DNA of 64,000 bases from Pontibacter pudoricolor (GTDB taxonomy: Bacteria; Bacteroidota; Bacteroidia; Cytophagales; Hymenobacteraceae). Location of the stretch: assembly GCF_010092985.1 (NCBI RefSeq), contig NZ_CP048106.1, positions 496,001-560,000 of the forward strand, read 5' to 3'. Numbering within the stretch: position 1 is the first letter of the stretch; every line of letters begins with the position of its first letter. The notes under the pieces are model-generated. The model was not told where the DNA came from. It made no database searches and worked only from the letters and a program-made list of their open reading frames with translations. Positions 1 to 8,242 of the stretch are shown here, in pieces. The translations under genes and the position numbers were made by a program.

Positions 1-24
1 TAAGTCTGATGTAATCCATTAATG

Positions 25-1854
25 TTAAGCTACTGCTTCTGCTCTTCTCAGTTGGGCCTGTAATAACACATCTTCAGCTTCCAGTAACTCATCCAGCATT
101 AGCACCTGGCGCTCCAGCTGGTTTCTGAATAGCTCCGGTAAAAGCTGCTTGTAATAAGTAATGCCGTCCTGCATGTTCTGCCAGAAATTGTTCAGGTATT
201 TTTCCTGCTTGTCTGTCAGCGTTTCAAACTGTTCCGTTTTTTTATTCTTCCAGTAGTCTACATACATTTTAAGTTCGTTAATGAACATATGCGGACGGTA
301 GGTCTGGTTAAGCGCGTTAAATCGACCATAAATATGATCGACCATTTCGTGCAGTTTGAATACACCTGAGAAAAAGGCAAGGTTCGGTCCCGGGCATATG
401 GTTACAGCTTTGGTTGCCGCTTTCTTGCCGATGTTAAATATTTGCAAAGCAGAGTTTGCCAGGCCTTCGCATAAGCATTCTTTGGCCAGCACGCTTTCTT
501 TTTGAGCCTTGTATAGTTCAGGAGTTAAAACCTGCGTGTTTAACTGCTCATCGAGTTGCTCTAACTTGCGGCGCTGGTATTTACGCGATGCCGTGCAGAT
601 CGCTTCTTCAGTAAATTCGGTATTTGAAACCAGGTGCTTTTTAACGCAAGGGCTGCCAGGCTTATCTTTATCGATGCGCATCTGTTTCAGCTCTTCGCTC
701 GATGTACCGCGCAGGGCGTTAAATGGTACGCCTAACGGCGATATCGGGCTTAGGTAAAGGTCTTCTGCTTTGGCATCGGATAGTTGCTTTAAGGTCGGCT
801 CGTCCACAGTGGTTGCTTCCGGTACCAACAGGAAAGGAGTTCCCCAGCCGGTGGCATCCATGCCATAGTATTCCTGTAAAAAGTCGTGCTCTGCTGCTGT
901 GCCAATCCCGCCCTGCATGGTAATGAGTTGTGTTGGAATCTCTCCCGGAACATGAATGCCTTTACTTGCCAGCGCCGAACTGAACAAACTATAAAGCTCT
1001 GACTGTAGTGCCTGGCGGTTCTGCTTAAACTCTTCCAGTATCGGGCCGATCAGGTAACCATCCGTAGCAAAAGCATGTCCACCACAGTTTAACCCGGACT
1101 CTATTCTAAACTCAGATACCCAGATACCTTTTTTAGCCAGTATTTTACCCTGCACCAGCGCCGAGCGGTAATCACTTACTTTAATGATCACCGTCTTCTC
1201 AAAATGGCCTTTGGCATCCGGCAGAAAACACGGGAACTGTTCCAGGTAAGCAAATAAACGCATGTTCATCCCCGCCGAGAAAACAACGGATGAGTTAACC
1301 GTGCTGTTGGCAAACCCGCGCAAAGCCGCCAGCGCATCCGAAAATTCCTGTGGCAACGCTTCCCCTGATTTGCTATAGTTTGTCCTGTCCAGTTTGGTCA
1401 TGATGTTTACGTCAATTCTGCCGGGTACCAGCGCATTGCGTAATTCGGTTTGCAACAGGTTTTTATGCTCCGTATCTGAAGTTTCCAGCATCTGGTTATA
1501 GCGCGCTCTTAACGGAGAGTTATCAGGTAACAGGTTAAAGTATTTGGTAATTTCCGATTCCGGTGTAAACTCCTGCATCCTTAACTCTTCCATTTGTGTC
1601 TTCACGATCTCATCCACAAGGTTCAGGAAAGCAGTGGTGCGTTTGGCTCTGTAGTCTTCCTGCTTGTCAGTAATTGGTTCGTAAGGGCGGTTGTATACCT
1701 GTGCGTAATGCGAGCGGGTGTGCTCCAGCAAGGCATCGTCGCTGAGCGAAGCCACAGACGATATTCCGAAGCGGGCCACCTTAATAGGCGAATCAATAGA
1801 AAAAGCAAGCCCCATTACAGGCAAATGAAAGTTGTGCGGTGTAGTTAGTTGCAT
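25..1854 (-). CDS. Conserved protein of unknown function (609 aa)
   Basis: I do not recognise this protein with certainty. It is a long soluble protein with no signal peptide or membrane segment. Residues about 150-400 contain Gly-rich loops (NCGGHAF, TMQGGIG) that recall TIM-barrel flavoproteins of the nitronate monooxygenase or glutamate-synthase type. That comparison is an impression of the loops, not a domain match. The C-terminal 200 residues are helical and charged. The ATG at 1854 is the natural start and the stop is TAA at 25-27. It is transcribed away from the sensor-kinase cluster across a 348-bp spacer that holds an FNR-like palindrome, so shared regulation is possible. Confidence 0.6.
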   Translation of the reverse strand: MQLTTPHNFHLPVMGLAFSIDSPIKVARFGISSVASLSDDALLEHTRSHYAQVYNRPYEPITDKQEDYRAKRTTAFLNLVDEIVKTQMEELRMQEFTPESEITKYFNLLPDNSPLRARYNQMLETSDTEHKNLLQTELRNALVPGRIDVNIMTKLDRTNYSKSGEALPQEFSDALAALRGFANSTVNSSVVFSAGMNMRLFAYLEQFPCFLPDAKGHFEKTVIIKVSDYRSALVQGKILAKKGIWVSEFRIESGLNCGGHAFATDGYLIGPILEEFKQNRQALQSELYSLFSSALASKGIHVPGEIPTQLITMQGGIGTAAEHDFLQEYYGMDATGWGTPFLLVPEATTVDEPTLKQLSDAKAEDLYLSPISPLGVPFNALRGTSSEELKQMRIDKDKPGSPCVKKHLVSNTEFTEEAICTASRKYQRRKLEQLDEQLNTQVLTPELYKAQKESVLAKECLCEGLANSALQIFNIGKKAATKAVTICPGPNLAFFSGVFKLHEMVDHIYGRFNALNQTYRPHMFINELKMYVDYWKNKKTEQFETLTDKQEKYLNNFWQNMQDGITYYKQLLPELFRNQLERQVLMLDELLEAEDVLLQAQLRRAEAVA

Positions 1855-1909
1855 TGTAATTTGGTTATATAAAAACCATAGTGTTGCTGGTTAATAAGTG
1901 CAGCAACTA

Positions 1910-1919
1910 AACTATAGTT
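1910..1919. repeat. Perfect AACTATAGTT palindrome (example copy)
   Basis: A self-complementary decamer in the spacer between the 609-aa gene and the sensor kinase. Ten other exact copies are at 6642, 8598, 18930, 23610, 28697, 32404, 35353, 37637, 38289 and 40500. Half-sites (AACTATAG or CTATAGTT) are far more numerous, in both genes and spacers. One decamer in 64 kb would be expected about 0.06 times in random sequence of equal base composition. Confidence 0.9.
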
Positions 1920-1997
1920 GGTTATGGATACACGATAAGCGTGCCGCAAGGTATGTAGCAACTTGCCAGTTATAAATGAGCAGCATCAGCCCAAAAA

Positions 1998-2011
1998 ATG
2001 ACAAGAGTCAT
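1998..2011. promoter_or_regulatory. FNR/FixK-like operator ATGAC-N4-GTCAT
   Basis: A perfect dyad ATGAC-AAGA-GTCAT extends to AAAATGAC/GTCATTTT arms at 1995-2014. The 5-4-5 spacing is that of CRP/FNR/FixK operators. It lies about 190 bp before the sensor kinase start and about 145 bp before the divergent 609-aa gene. A CRP/FNR-type regulator is encoded 3.6 kb downstream. Binding is inferred. Confidence 0.45.
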
Positions 2012-2202
2012 TTTGTTTATAGTGCAGATTTAATATAGACTTGAAGCGTTAATTGAACAGCCCGCAACTATAGCCAGGAGTTGTAAATAAGCCTGAGCGT
2101 TAAGAAGATAGCCGGTTAAACTATAGGTATCGTATTTCAGGCTGGCAGTTCAGGTTTTGCCATTACACACAGAACACTTATATTTAGTAAAATCCTTTTG
2201 AA

Positions 2203-3738
2203 TTGAAAGAGAACAACAGCCACAGCATTGACAACCAGGCACGGTTAAAGGCCATTATTGATACAGCTATTGACGGTATCATCACCATTGATAACAGGGG
2301 TAGAGTGGAAACTATGAACCCTGCCGCAGCAAATATTTTCGGATACGAGCCGGAAGAGGTGATCGGCAATAATATTAAGATGCTGATGCCAGAGCCAGAC
2401 AAGAGTCTGCACGATGTGTACATTGATAATTACCACCGTACCGGAGTGGGCCAGATCATTGGCATCGGACGTGAGGTGCTGGGTAAAAAGAAGAACGGGA
2501 CTATTTTCCCGTTTCTGCTGAGTATAAGCGAGGTAAAGCTGCAGGATAAGCAAATATTTACGGGCATCGTGCACGACATTACAGAGCTGAAGAAGACTGA
2601 ATCAGCTTTGCGCGAAAGCGAAAATAAGTTTAACTCCATCATTAAAACAGCTGTTGACGGCATTATAACGATAGATACCCATGGCTTGATGGAGATGGTG
2701 AACCCGGCCGCTCAAAAGCTTTTTGGTTATAACGAAAGCGAATTGCTGGGCCGCAACATAAGCATGCTGATGCCCGAGCCGGACAGTAGTCAGCACGACG
2801 GGTACATGGAGCGTTACCACCAGACCGGTATACCTCACATTATTGGTATTGGCCGCGAAGTTTCCGGGTTGCGTAAAGATGGTTCTGTTTTCCCGTTCTT
2901 TCTGAGTATAAGCGAAGTGCAGCTTGCCGATCGCAAAGTGTATACGGGTTTTGTGCACGATATTACGCGTCAGAAAGTAAGTGAGGAGCGCCTGCGCCGG
3001 TACGCCTCGGAACTGGAACGAAGTAACCGCGAGCTACAGGATTTCGCCTATGTGTCGTCGCATGACCTGCAGGAACCATTGCGCAAAATACAGGCCTTCG
3101 GCGACCGGCTCATGACCAAAGAATACGACAAACTGAGCGATCAGGGCAAAGATTACGTGGACAGAATGCTGAATGCAGCATCGCGTATGCAAAACCTGAT
3201 AAACGACCTGCTCGACTTCTCGAGGGTTACCAGCAAATCAAAAGCATTTGTTAAAGTAAAACTGGATAAGATACTTTCGGAGGTGCTCTCGGACCTGGAG
3301 GTGACTATAGAAGAGACAGGTACTATAATAGAGCGCTCGCCGCTGCCAACTATAGAAGGCGAGCCTACACAGATCCGCCAGTTATTTCAGAACCTGATCA
3401 GTAATGCCATTAAGTTCCGCAAAGATGGTGTTACACCTGTCGTTAAGATATCATCCAGAAATGTTCAGCTGCACGCACACCTGACATCAACCCCCGGCGA
3501 CGAAATGGTAGAAATATCCATTGAAGACAACGGTATAGGTTTTGACGAAAAGTACCTGGACCGCATCTTTAACATTTTCCAGCGACTGGAAGGGCAGAAG
3601 TATGAAGGATCGGGTATAGGGCTTGCCGTTTGCCGGAAAATTGCTGTTCGCCATGGCGGCGACATTACTGCCAAAAGCCATCCCGGCGAAGGCACCCGAT
3701 TTATTATTACCTTAGCAAAAAAACATCTTCAGGAATAA
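2203..3738 (+). CDS. FixL-like histidine kinase with two haem-type PAS domains
   Basis: Membrane-free sensor kinase of 511 aa. PAS1 (about 10-118) and PAS2 (about 138-246) are close duplicates, each resembling the haem PAS of rhizobial FixL. Aligned by eye to Bradyrhizobium FixL, the proximal haem His200 corresponds to H70 and H198, and the distal Arg220 to R90 and R218. Both pairs keep the exact 20-residue spacing, and the flanking MPEPD and IIGIGRE motifs are present. HisKA follows, with phospho-acceptor H287 in SSHDLQEPLR, then a HATPase_c domain (EDNGIGFD, GSGIGLAV). The start is TTG at 2203: an in-frame stop lies at 2188-2190 and the next Met would cut into PAS1. Haem and O2 binding are inferred from the residues. 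It probably phosphorylates one or more of the receivers encoded just downstream. Confidence 0.85.
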   Translation: MKENNSHSIDNQARLKAIIDTAIDGIITIDNRGRVETMNPAAANIFGYEPEEVIGNNIKMLMPEPDKSLHDVYIDNYHRTGVGQIIGIGREVLGKKKNGTIFPFLLSISEVKLQDKQIFTGIVHDITELKKTESALRESENKFNSIIKTAVDGIITIDTHGLMEMVNPAAQKLFGYNESELLGRNISMLMPEPDSSQHDGYMERYHQTGIPHIIGIGREVSGLRKDGSVFPFFLSISEVQLADRKVYTGFVHDITRQKVSEERLRRYASELERSNRELQDFAYVSSHDLQEPLRKIQAFGDRLMTKEYDKLSDQGKDYVDRMLNAASRMQNLINDLLDFSRVTSKSKAFVKVKLDKILSEVLSDLEVTIEETGTIIERSPLPTIEGEPTQIRQLFQNLISNAIKFRKDGVTPVVKISSRNVQLHAHLTSTPGDEMVEISIEDNGIGFDEKYLDRIFNIFQRLEGQKYEGSGIGLAVCRKIAVRHGGDITAKSHPGEGTRFIITLAKKHLQE

Positions 3739-3748
3739 CTATAGTAGC

Positions 3749-4194
3749 ATGAGCAACAAAAGATCAATTATCATACTGATTGCCGATGACGACGCCGAAG
3801 ACCGGATGCTTGTAAAAGAAGCACTGGAAGAGAGCCGTCTGAATAATAATATACAGTTTGTAGAGAATGGGGAAGAGTTGCTGGACTACCTGAATAACAA
3901 AGGCAGGTTTGAAGACAAAGATAAATACCCGACTCCGGGCCTGATTCTGCTTGACCTGAACATGCCTAAAAAGACGGTCGTGAGGCGCTGAAAGAGATAA
4001 AGAACGAAGACCACCTGCGCATGATTCCGGTAGTAGTGCTCACTACATCCAAAGCCGAAGAAGATATCCTGCGCACATATGACCTGGGCGTAAGCTCTTT
4101 TATTACCAAGCCGGTAACATTCAGCTCGTTGGTTGATGTCATGAAAACCCTGAGCAAGTACTGGTTTGAGATCGTGGAACTGCCGAAAAGTTAG
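3749..4194 (+). CDS. Single-domain response regulator (Rcp1 type), frameshifted as sequenced
   Basis: CheY-like receiver encoded 10 bp after the FixL-like kinase. The acidic pocket (ADDD) and phospho-acceptor Asp in LLDLNMP are in the first frame. The rest (GREALKEIK...VVVLTTSKAEEDI...FITKP) continues in the +1-shifted frame to a TAG at 4192-4194. The break is in the A5 run at 3968-3972: one extra A restores the family motif MPKKDGREAL and a full ~148-aa receiver. No output domain is present. Such stand-alone receivers usually relay phosphate from phytochrome/FixL-like kinases. The deletion is probably a sequencing error, but a genuine null allele cannot be excluded from this sequence. Confidence 0.75.
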
Positions 4195-4330
4195 AAAGTT
4201 TAGAAGTTAGAAAGTTTAGAAGTTTTAGAGTTATGAAAAAGTGAAAGTTAATGTTCATAGTTGCCTTTTGATTTAACTGTTTGAGATGTTTCAAAGATCA
4301 ACTTTCTAACTTTTTAACTTTCTGACTTCC
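4190..4330. repeat. Low-complexity TTAGAAAGTT repeat with inverted arm
   Basis: Between the response regulator and the hybrid kinase, tandem AGAAAGTTTAGAAGTT-like units (4190-4235) face reverse-complement units of the type AACTTTCTAACTTTTTAAC (about 4290-4325). The arms could form a long imperfect hairpin in the transcript. A similar tract is at about 23541-23588. Confidence 0.55.
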
Positions 4331-4342
4331 CAACTATAGATT

Positions 4343-5578
4343 ATGCTTGACAAAAAAACCCGTGTACTGCTTGTTGATGATGATGAAGATGACTTTATCA
4401 TTACCCGGGATACGATAGATGAGATTCCGGGGCGCAACTATGTGCTCGACTGGACGGCTTCTTTCGGTGAAGCACTGGAGTTGATCCGGCAGGAAAAACA
4501 TGATGTTTACCTGGTAGATTACAGGTTGGGCGCACACGACGGGCTTGAGCTGATTTCGGAGGCTGTGGAAGGAGGGAGTCTGGCGCCATTTATTCTTTTA
4601 ACTGGCCAGAGCAACCGCGAAACCGACGAAAAGGCCATGCACGTGGGCGCTTCAGATTATCTTGTAAAAGGTACGTTTGACCCGTTTAGTTTAGAGCGTT
4701 CTATCCGCTATAGTATCGAGCATGCCAAAAGCATGGCCGAGATACAAAAGCTGAATTCTGAGCTGGAACAGCGCGTAGAGGAGCGCACCCGTGAACTGGG
4801 CGAAGCCGTTAAAAAGCTGGAAGAAACCAACCGAAGCCTGTATGAAGCGCAGGTTGAGATACGCAAAGCTTTGCAAAAAGAAAAGGAACTGCATGAGCTG
4901 AAATCGCGGTTCGTAACTATAGCTTCGCATGAGTTTCGTACACCCCTGAGCACGGTGCTTTCTTCGGCATCCTTAATTGGGAAATACAAAACTACCGAAG
5001 ACGATGAGAAGCGGCAGAAACATGTGGAGCGCATTAAATCGGCGGTAAGTAACCTTACAACTATACTCAACGACTTCCTGTCGATAAGCAGGATAGAGGA
5101 AGGTAAGATTTACAATGTGCCTACTACCTTCGACCTGAAAGAGTTTACCGCTGAGATTGTAGATGAGATGCAGGGGCTGGTAAAAATAGGGCAGAAGATA
5201 CATTATACGCATTCCGGCTCCGAGACTATAGTTACCTTAGATAAACAGCTGCTAAAGAATATCATCCTGAACCTGCTTTCCAATGCCAGCAAATATTCCG
5301 GCGAAGGCAAACAGATCTATATTAATACAGGAGTGGACAGTACTATTGACCTGGCTGTAAAAGATGAAGGTATCGGTATACCGGATGCCGATAAGGTACA
5401 TTTGTTTACGCCGTTTTTCCGGGCGCAGAATGTAACCAACATACAGGGCACCGGGCTCGGACTAAACATTGTGAACCGCTACGTAGACATTATGGGCGGC
5501 TCTTTAAACTATAAAAGTGAACTGAACGAAGGCACTACCTTCCATATAACATTCCCAATTCACCCAACAACAGCATAA
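4343..5578 (+). CDS. Response regulator-histidine kinase hybrid
   Basis: 411 aa with an N-terminal receiver (about 6-125; acidic pocket DDDEDD, phospho-acceptor D59 in YLVDYRLG), a coiled-coil linker (about 130-185, rich in Glu/Lys/Leu), then HisKA with H196 in ASHEFRTPLS and HATPase_c (NLLSNASKY, DEGIGIP, GTGLGLNIV). No membrane segment. The order receiver-then-kinase suggests its kinase activity is controlled by an upstream phosphodonor, plausibly the FixL-like kinase. The start is ATG, just after a CAACTATAG half-site. Its stop lies 2 bp before the next gene, so the two are surely co-transcribed. Confidence 0.9.
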   Translation: MLDKKTRVLLVDDDEDDFIITRDTIDEIPGRNYVLDWTASFGEALELIRQEKHDVYLVDYRLGAHDGLELISEAVEGGSLAPFILLTGQSNRETDEKAMHVGASDYLVKGTFDPFSLERSIRYSIEHAKSMAEIQKLNSELEQRVEERTRELGEAVKKLEETNRSLYEAQVEIRKALQKEKELHELKSRFVTIASHEFRTPLSTVLSSASLIGKYKTTEDDEKRQKHVERIKSAVSNLTTILNDFLSISRIEEGKIYNVPTTFDLKEFTAEIVDEMQGLVKIGQKIHYTHSGSETIVTLDKQLLKNIILNLLSNASKYSGEGKQIYINTGVDSTIDLAVKDEGIGIPDADKVHLFTPFFRAQNVTNIQGTGLGLNIVNRYVDIMGGSLNYKSELNEGTTFHITFPIHPTTA

Positions 5579-5580
5579 CC

Positions 5581-6642
5581 ATGAAAAAAATATTGCTGAT
5601 AGAAGATAATCAGGAAATCAGAGAAAATACCGCCGAAATACTCTCACTGGCAAACTATAGCGTACTTGAAGCCGAGAACGGAAAAGTAGGTGTGGAACTG
5701 GCTAAAAGTGAGCGACCTGACCTGATCATCTGTGACATTATGATGCCCCAGCTAGACGGTTATGGCGTACTGCATATGCTCAGCAAAAACCCGGCAACAT
5801 CCAGCATCCCGTTCATTTTCCTGACTGCAAAATCAGAGAAAGAAGATTTTAGAAAAGGCATGAACCTGGGCGCTGACGACTACCTGACCAAACCGTTTGA
5901 CGACCTGGAGTTACTGGATGCTGTGGAAATGCGCCTGAAAAAAAATGAGATACTAAAGGCGGAATTTAACAAGAGCGTAGAGGGCATCGACAACTTTATA
6001 CAGGAAGCACGCGGCTTCGAGGACCTGAACAAACTGCTGTCGGATAAGCGCAAGGTGACGGTATTTAAGAAAAAGCAGCACCTGTTTATGGAAGGTTACC
6101 GCACAACGGCTTTGTACTTCCTGAACAAAGGCAAGATCAAAACTTTTAAGGCAAACGAAGAAGGCCGCGAATACATCACCAACCTGTACAAGGACGGAGA
6201 CTTTATCGGTTACCTGGACCTGCTGGAAGAAACACCTTACCGCGAGTCGGCTGTGGCACTGGAAGATTCTGAAGTGTACATCATCCCGAAAGAAGACTTT
6301 TTTACGCTGCTCAACCATAACCGCGACATAGCTAACAAGTTTATAAAACTGCTGTCTGATAACCTGGCCGACCGCGAAGAACGCCTGCTGAAACTGGCTT
6401 ATAACTCGGTGCGAAAACGTGTGGCTGAAGCGCTGCTTTTAGTAGAAAAACAATACCAGCAACAGGCCGGCGATAAAACCCAGATCAGCATAACCCGCGA
6501 AGACCTGGCCAGTATAGTGGGCGCTTCCAAAGAAACCGTAATCAGAACGCTGGCTGACTTTAAAGACGAAAAACTGATCGACAGCCAGGGCAGCCGCATC
6601 TTTATACTTGATTCTGCCAAGCTGGCTAAAATGCGGAATTAA
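5581..6642 (+). CDS. Receiver-CRP/FNR fusion transcription regulator
   Basis: 353 aa with a CheY-like receiver (1-120; phospho-acceptor D52 in ICDIMMPQ), a cyclic-nucleotide-binding-type beta-roll (about 145-260), and a Crp-type winged helix (about 285-350; REDLASIVGASKETVIRTL carries the recognition helix). There is no N-terminal Cys cluster, so it is not a classical [4Fe-4S] FNR and sensing is probably through phosphorylation. It is a natural output for the adjacent kinases, comparable to FixJ and FixK combined in one protein. FNR-like palindromes upstream of the kinase and hemA are candidate targets. It begins 2 bp after the hybrid kinase stop. Confidence 0.9.
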   Translation: MKKILLIEDNQEIRENTAEILSLANYSVLEAENGKVGVELAKSERPDLIICDIMMPQLDGYGVLHMLSKNPATSSIPFIFLTAKSEKEDFRKGMNLGADDYLTKPFDDLELLDAVEMRLKKNEILKAEFNKSVEGIDNFIQEARGFEDLNKLLSDKRKVTVFKKKQHLFMEGYRTTALYFLNKGKIKTFKANEEGREYITNLYKDGDFIGYLDLLEETPYRESAVALEDSEVYIIPKEDFFTLLNHNRDIANKFIKLLSDNLADREERLLKLAYNSVRKRVAEALLLVEKQYQQQAGDKTQISITREDLASIVGASKETVIRTLADFKDEKLIDSQGSRIFILDSAKLAKMRN

Positions 6643-6667
6643 ACTATAGTTTCTTACTGTACTAAAA

Positions 6668-6725
6668 GTAGGACAACAGTTTTTCTGTTAAGAAACCTGG
6701 TGGAAAGGAGATTAGATTGTCCTAC
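6668..6725. repeat. Inverted repeat GTAGGACAA/TTGTCCTAC
   Basis: Perfect 9-bp arms at 6668-6676 and 6717-6725 enclose 40 bases in the spacer after the regulator gene. There is no following T tract. It may be an operator or a structured RNA leader. No family was recognised. Confidence 0.4.
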
Positions 6726-6774
6726 CAACTATAAGGATACTTTCAGGATGACAACATAAAAATCGACTAATGAG

Positions 6775-6817
6775 ATAGCCCGAACTTCAGAAATGGAGTT
6801 CGGGCTATAGTTTTTTA
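6775..6817 (+). terminator. Intrinsic terminator after the signalling cluster
   Basis: Perfect 12-bp stem (6775-6786 with 6797-6808, ATAGCCCGAACT/AGTTCGGGCTAT), a 10-nt loop, then AGTTTTTTAT. It ends the signalling operon before hemA. The 3' arm runs into a CTATAGTT half-site. Confidence 0.85.
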
Positions 6818-6822
6818 TAAAG

Positions 6823-6836
6823 TTGACATCAATCAA
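6823..6836. promoter_or_regulatory. FNR-box-like site TTGAC-N4-ATCAA upstream of hemA
   Basis: TTGAC-ATCA-ATCAA matches the FNR consensus TTGAT-N4-ATCAA at nine of ten half-site bases. Its centre is about 82 bp before the hemA ATG. It lies just after the terminator of the operon that encodes a CRP/FNR-type regulator. Confidence 0.45.
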
Positions 6837-6845
6837 TGGCTATAG

Positions 6846-6859
6846 TTGACATAAGTCAT
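6846..6859. promoter_or_regulatory. Second FNR/FixK-like site TTGAC-N4-GTCAT upstream of hemA
   Basis: TTGAC-ATAA-GTCAT shares its right arm and 5-4-5 spacing with the dyad at 1998-2011. A weak TAnnTTTG-like -7 element (GACATTTG, 6882-6889) would put the start near 6895, which places this box near -42, the usual class II activator position. Promoter and spacing are inferred. Confidence 0.4.
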
Positions 6860-6911
6860 GTTTCTGTTGAGTTGCTTTTCAGACATTTGCATTGTAATCT
6901 GAAAGACCACC

Positions 6912-8174
6912 ATGGAGAACAACTTTAAAGCCCTGACATTATCTTACAAACATGCACCGATAAATGTGCGCGAAGCAGTAGCCCTGAACGAGATAGGTTG
7001 CCGCAATTTGCTGGATAAGATCAAGGAGTTTACAAATGCCCAGGATGTGCTGGTCCTTTCGACCTGCAACCGCACGGAAGTATACTATAGCGCTGAGAAA
7101 GAATTGGACCAGGCGATCATAAAACTGATCGCGATGGAACGTGGCTTTATATCCACAAAAAAGATCACGCCATACTTTCAGCACATAACCAACCCTGAGC
7201 TGGCTGTTCAGCATCTTTTCTACGTTGGCCTTGGCCTGGAGTCGCAGGTGGTTGGCGATATGCAGATACTGAACCAGGTAAAGAAAGCTTACCAATGGTC
7301 TGCAGAAGCAAATATGGCCGGCCCGTTCCTGCACCGTTTGCTGCACACGATCTTCGCTACCAACAAACAGGTTTTCAATGAGACTTCCTTTTTTGATGGA
7401 GCTGCTTCGGTATCGTATGCCACTGTCGAGTTAGTCGAAGAGCTGATAGCTGACCTGGTAAACCCGCGCGTGCTGATGATCGGGGTAGGAGAGATTGGGG
7501 CGAATGTGTGTGATAACTTTCAGAAATCAACTATAAACAATGTGGTTATCGTTAACCGCACGCATCATAAAGCACAGGCGCTGGCCGAGAAAACCAACGC
7601 TACGGCTATGTACTGGGAGAACGTGTGGGAAGAGATTGCTCAGGCAGATGTTGTTATCTCCTCTGTTCCCGGCGACTGCTTTTTCATAACTAAAGAAGTG
7701 ATAGCGCAGCAGGGTGTAACTACTCCGAAGTTCTTCCTGGACCTGTCTATGCCACGCAGCATCGATAGCACACTGGAAGAGATTGCAGGTGTGGAAGTTT
7801 ACAATGTAGATACCATTAAAAACCGCGCTTCGGAAGCCCTGGAAATGCGTATGGCCGCTATTCCGCAGGTACAGCAGATTATCTCGGAAGCTATAGTTGA
7901 GTTCAGCACCTGGACCCGCGAAATGGCGATGTCGCCGGCACTGCAGCAGTTCAAAAGCAAGCTCGAAGAAATTCGGCAGCAGGAGTTAAACCGTTATATG
8001 AAAAACCTGGGCGAAGCGGAGCGTGAAGTAGTGGAGAAGCTAACACAGAACATCCTGAACAAGATCGTGAAACTACCCGCCCTGGAACTGAAAGCCGCCT
8101 GCATGCGTGGTGAGTCGGAAGCGTTAGTAGAAGGTTTAGCTGCCTTGTTTAGTTTAGAAAAAGATAAAGTTTAG
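6912..8174 (+). CDS. hemA: Glutamyl-tRNA reductase
   Basis: 420 aa, normal length. It reduces glutamyl-tRNA to glutamate-1-semialdehyde with NADPH, the first committed step of C5 tetrapyrrole and haem synthesis in the cytoplasm. The catalytic Cys is C52 in LSTCNRTE. GLESQVVGDMQIL is the family signature, and MIGVGEIGANV in the middle is the nucleotide-binding fold. A helical C-terminal dimerisation domain is present. It is monocistronic: a terminator lies before it and another follows. The two FNR-like sites upstream would fit oxygen-dependent haem supply, matching the haem-PAS kinase nearby. Confidence 0.97.
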   Translation: MENNFKALTLSYKHAPINVREAVALNEIGCRNLLDKIKEFTNAQDVLVLSTCNRTEVYYSAEKELDQAIIKLIAMERGFISTKKITPYFQHITNPELAVQHLFYVGLGLESQVVGDMQILNQVKKAYQWSAEANMAGPFLHRLLHTIFATNKQVFNETSFFDGAASVSYATVELVEELIADLVNPRVLMIGVGEIGANVCDNFQKSTINNVVIVNRTHHKAQALAEKTNATAMYWENVWEEIAQADVVISSVPGDCFFITKEVIAQQGVTTPKFFLDLSMPRSIDSTLEEIAGVEVYNVDTIKNRASEALEMRMAAIPQVQQIISEAIVEFSTWTREMAMSPALQQFKSKLEEIRQQELNRYMKNLGEAEREVVEKLTQNILNKIVKLPALELKAACMRGESEALVEGLAALFSLEKDKV

Positions 8175-8197
8175 AAGTTTAGTATAGGTGAATAGAT

Positions 8198-8228
8198 AAA
8201 AAGGCTCTTGTTTCAGGAGCCTTTTTTG
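8198..8228 (+). terminator. Intrinsic terminator after hemA
   Basis: AAGGCTC pairs with GAGCCTT, extended by further pairs, around a short TTT loop, then a T6 tract. It starts about 24 bp after the hemA stop. Confidence 0.8.
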
Positions 8229-8242
8229 TTGTTTTCTAGTAT

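Noticed and set aside
3749..3991. A truncated 80-aa receiver as a genuine short protein
   Set aside because: The rest of the receiver follows in the neighbouring frame and one base restores it.
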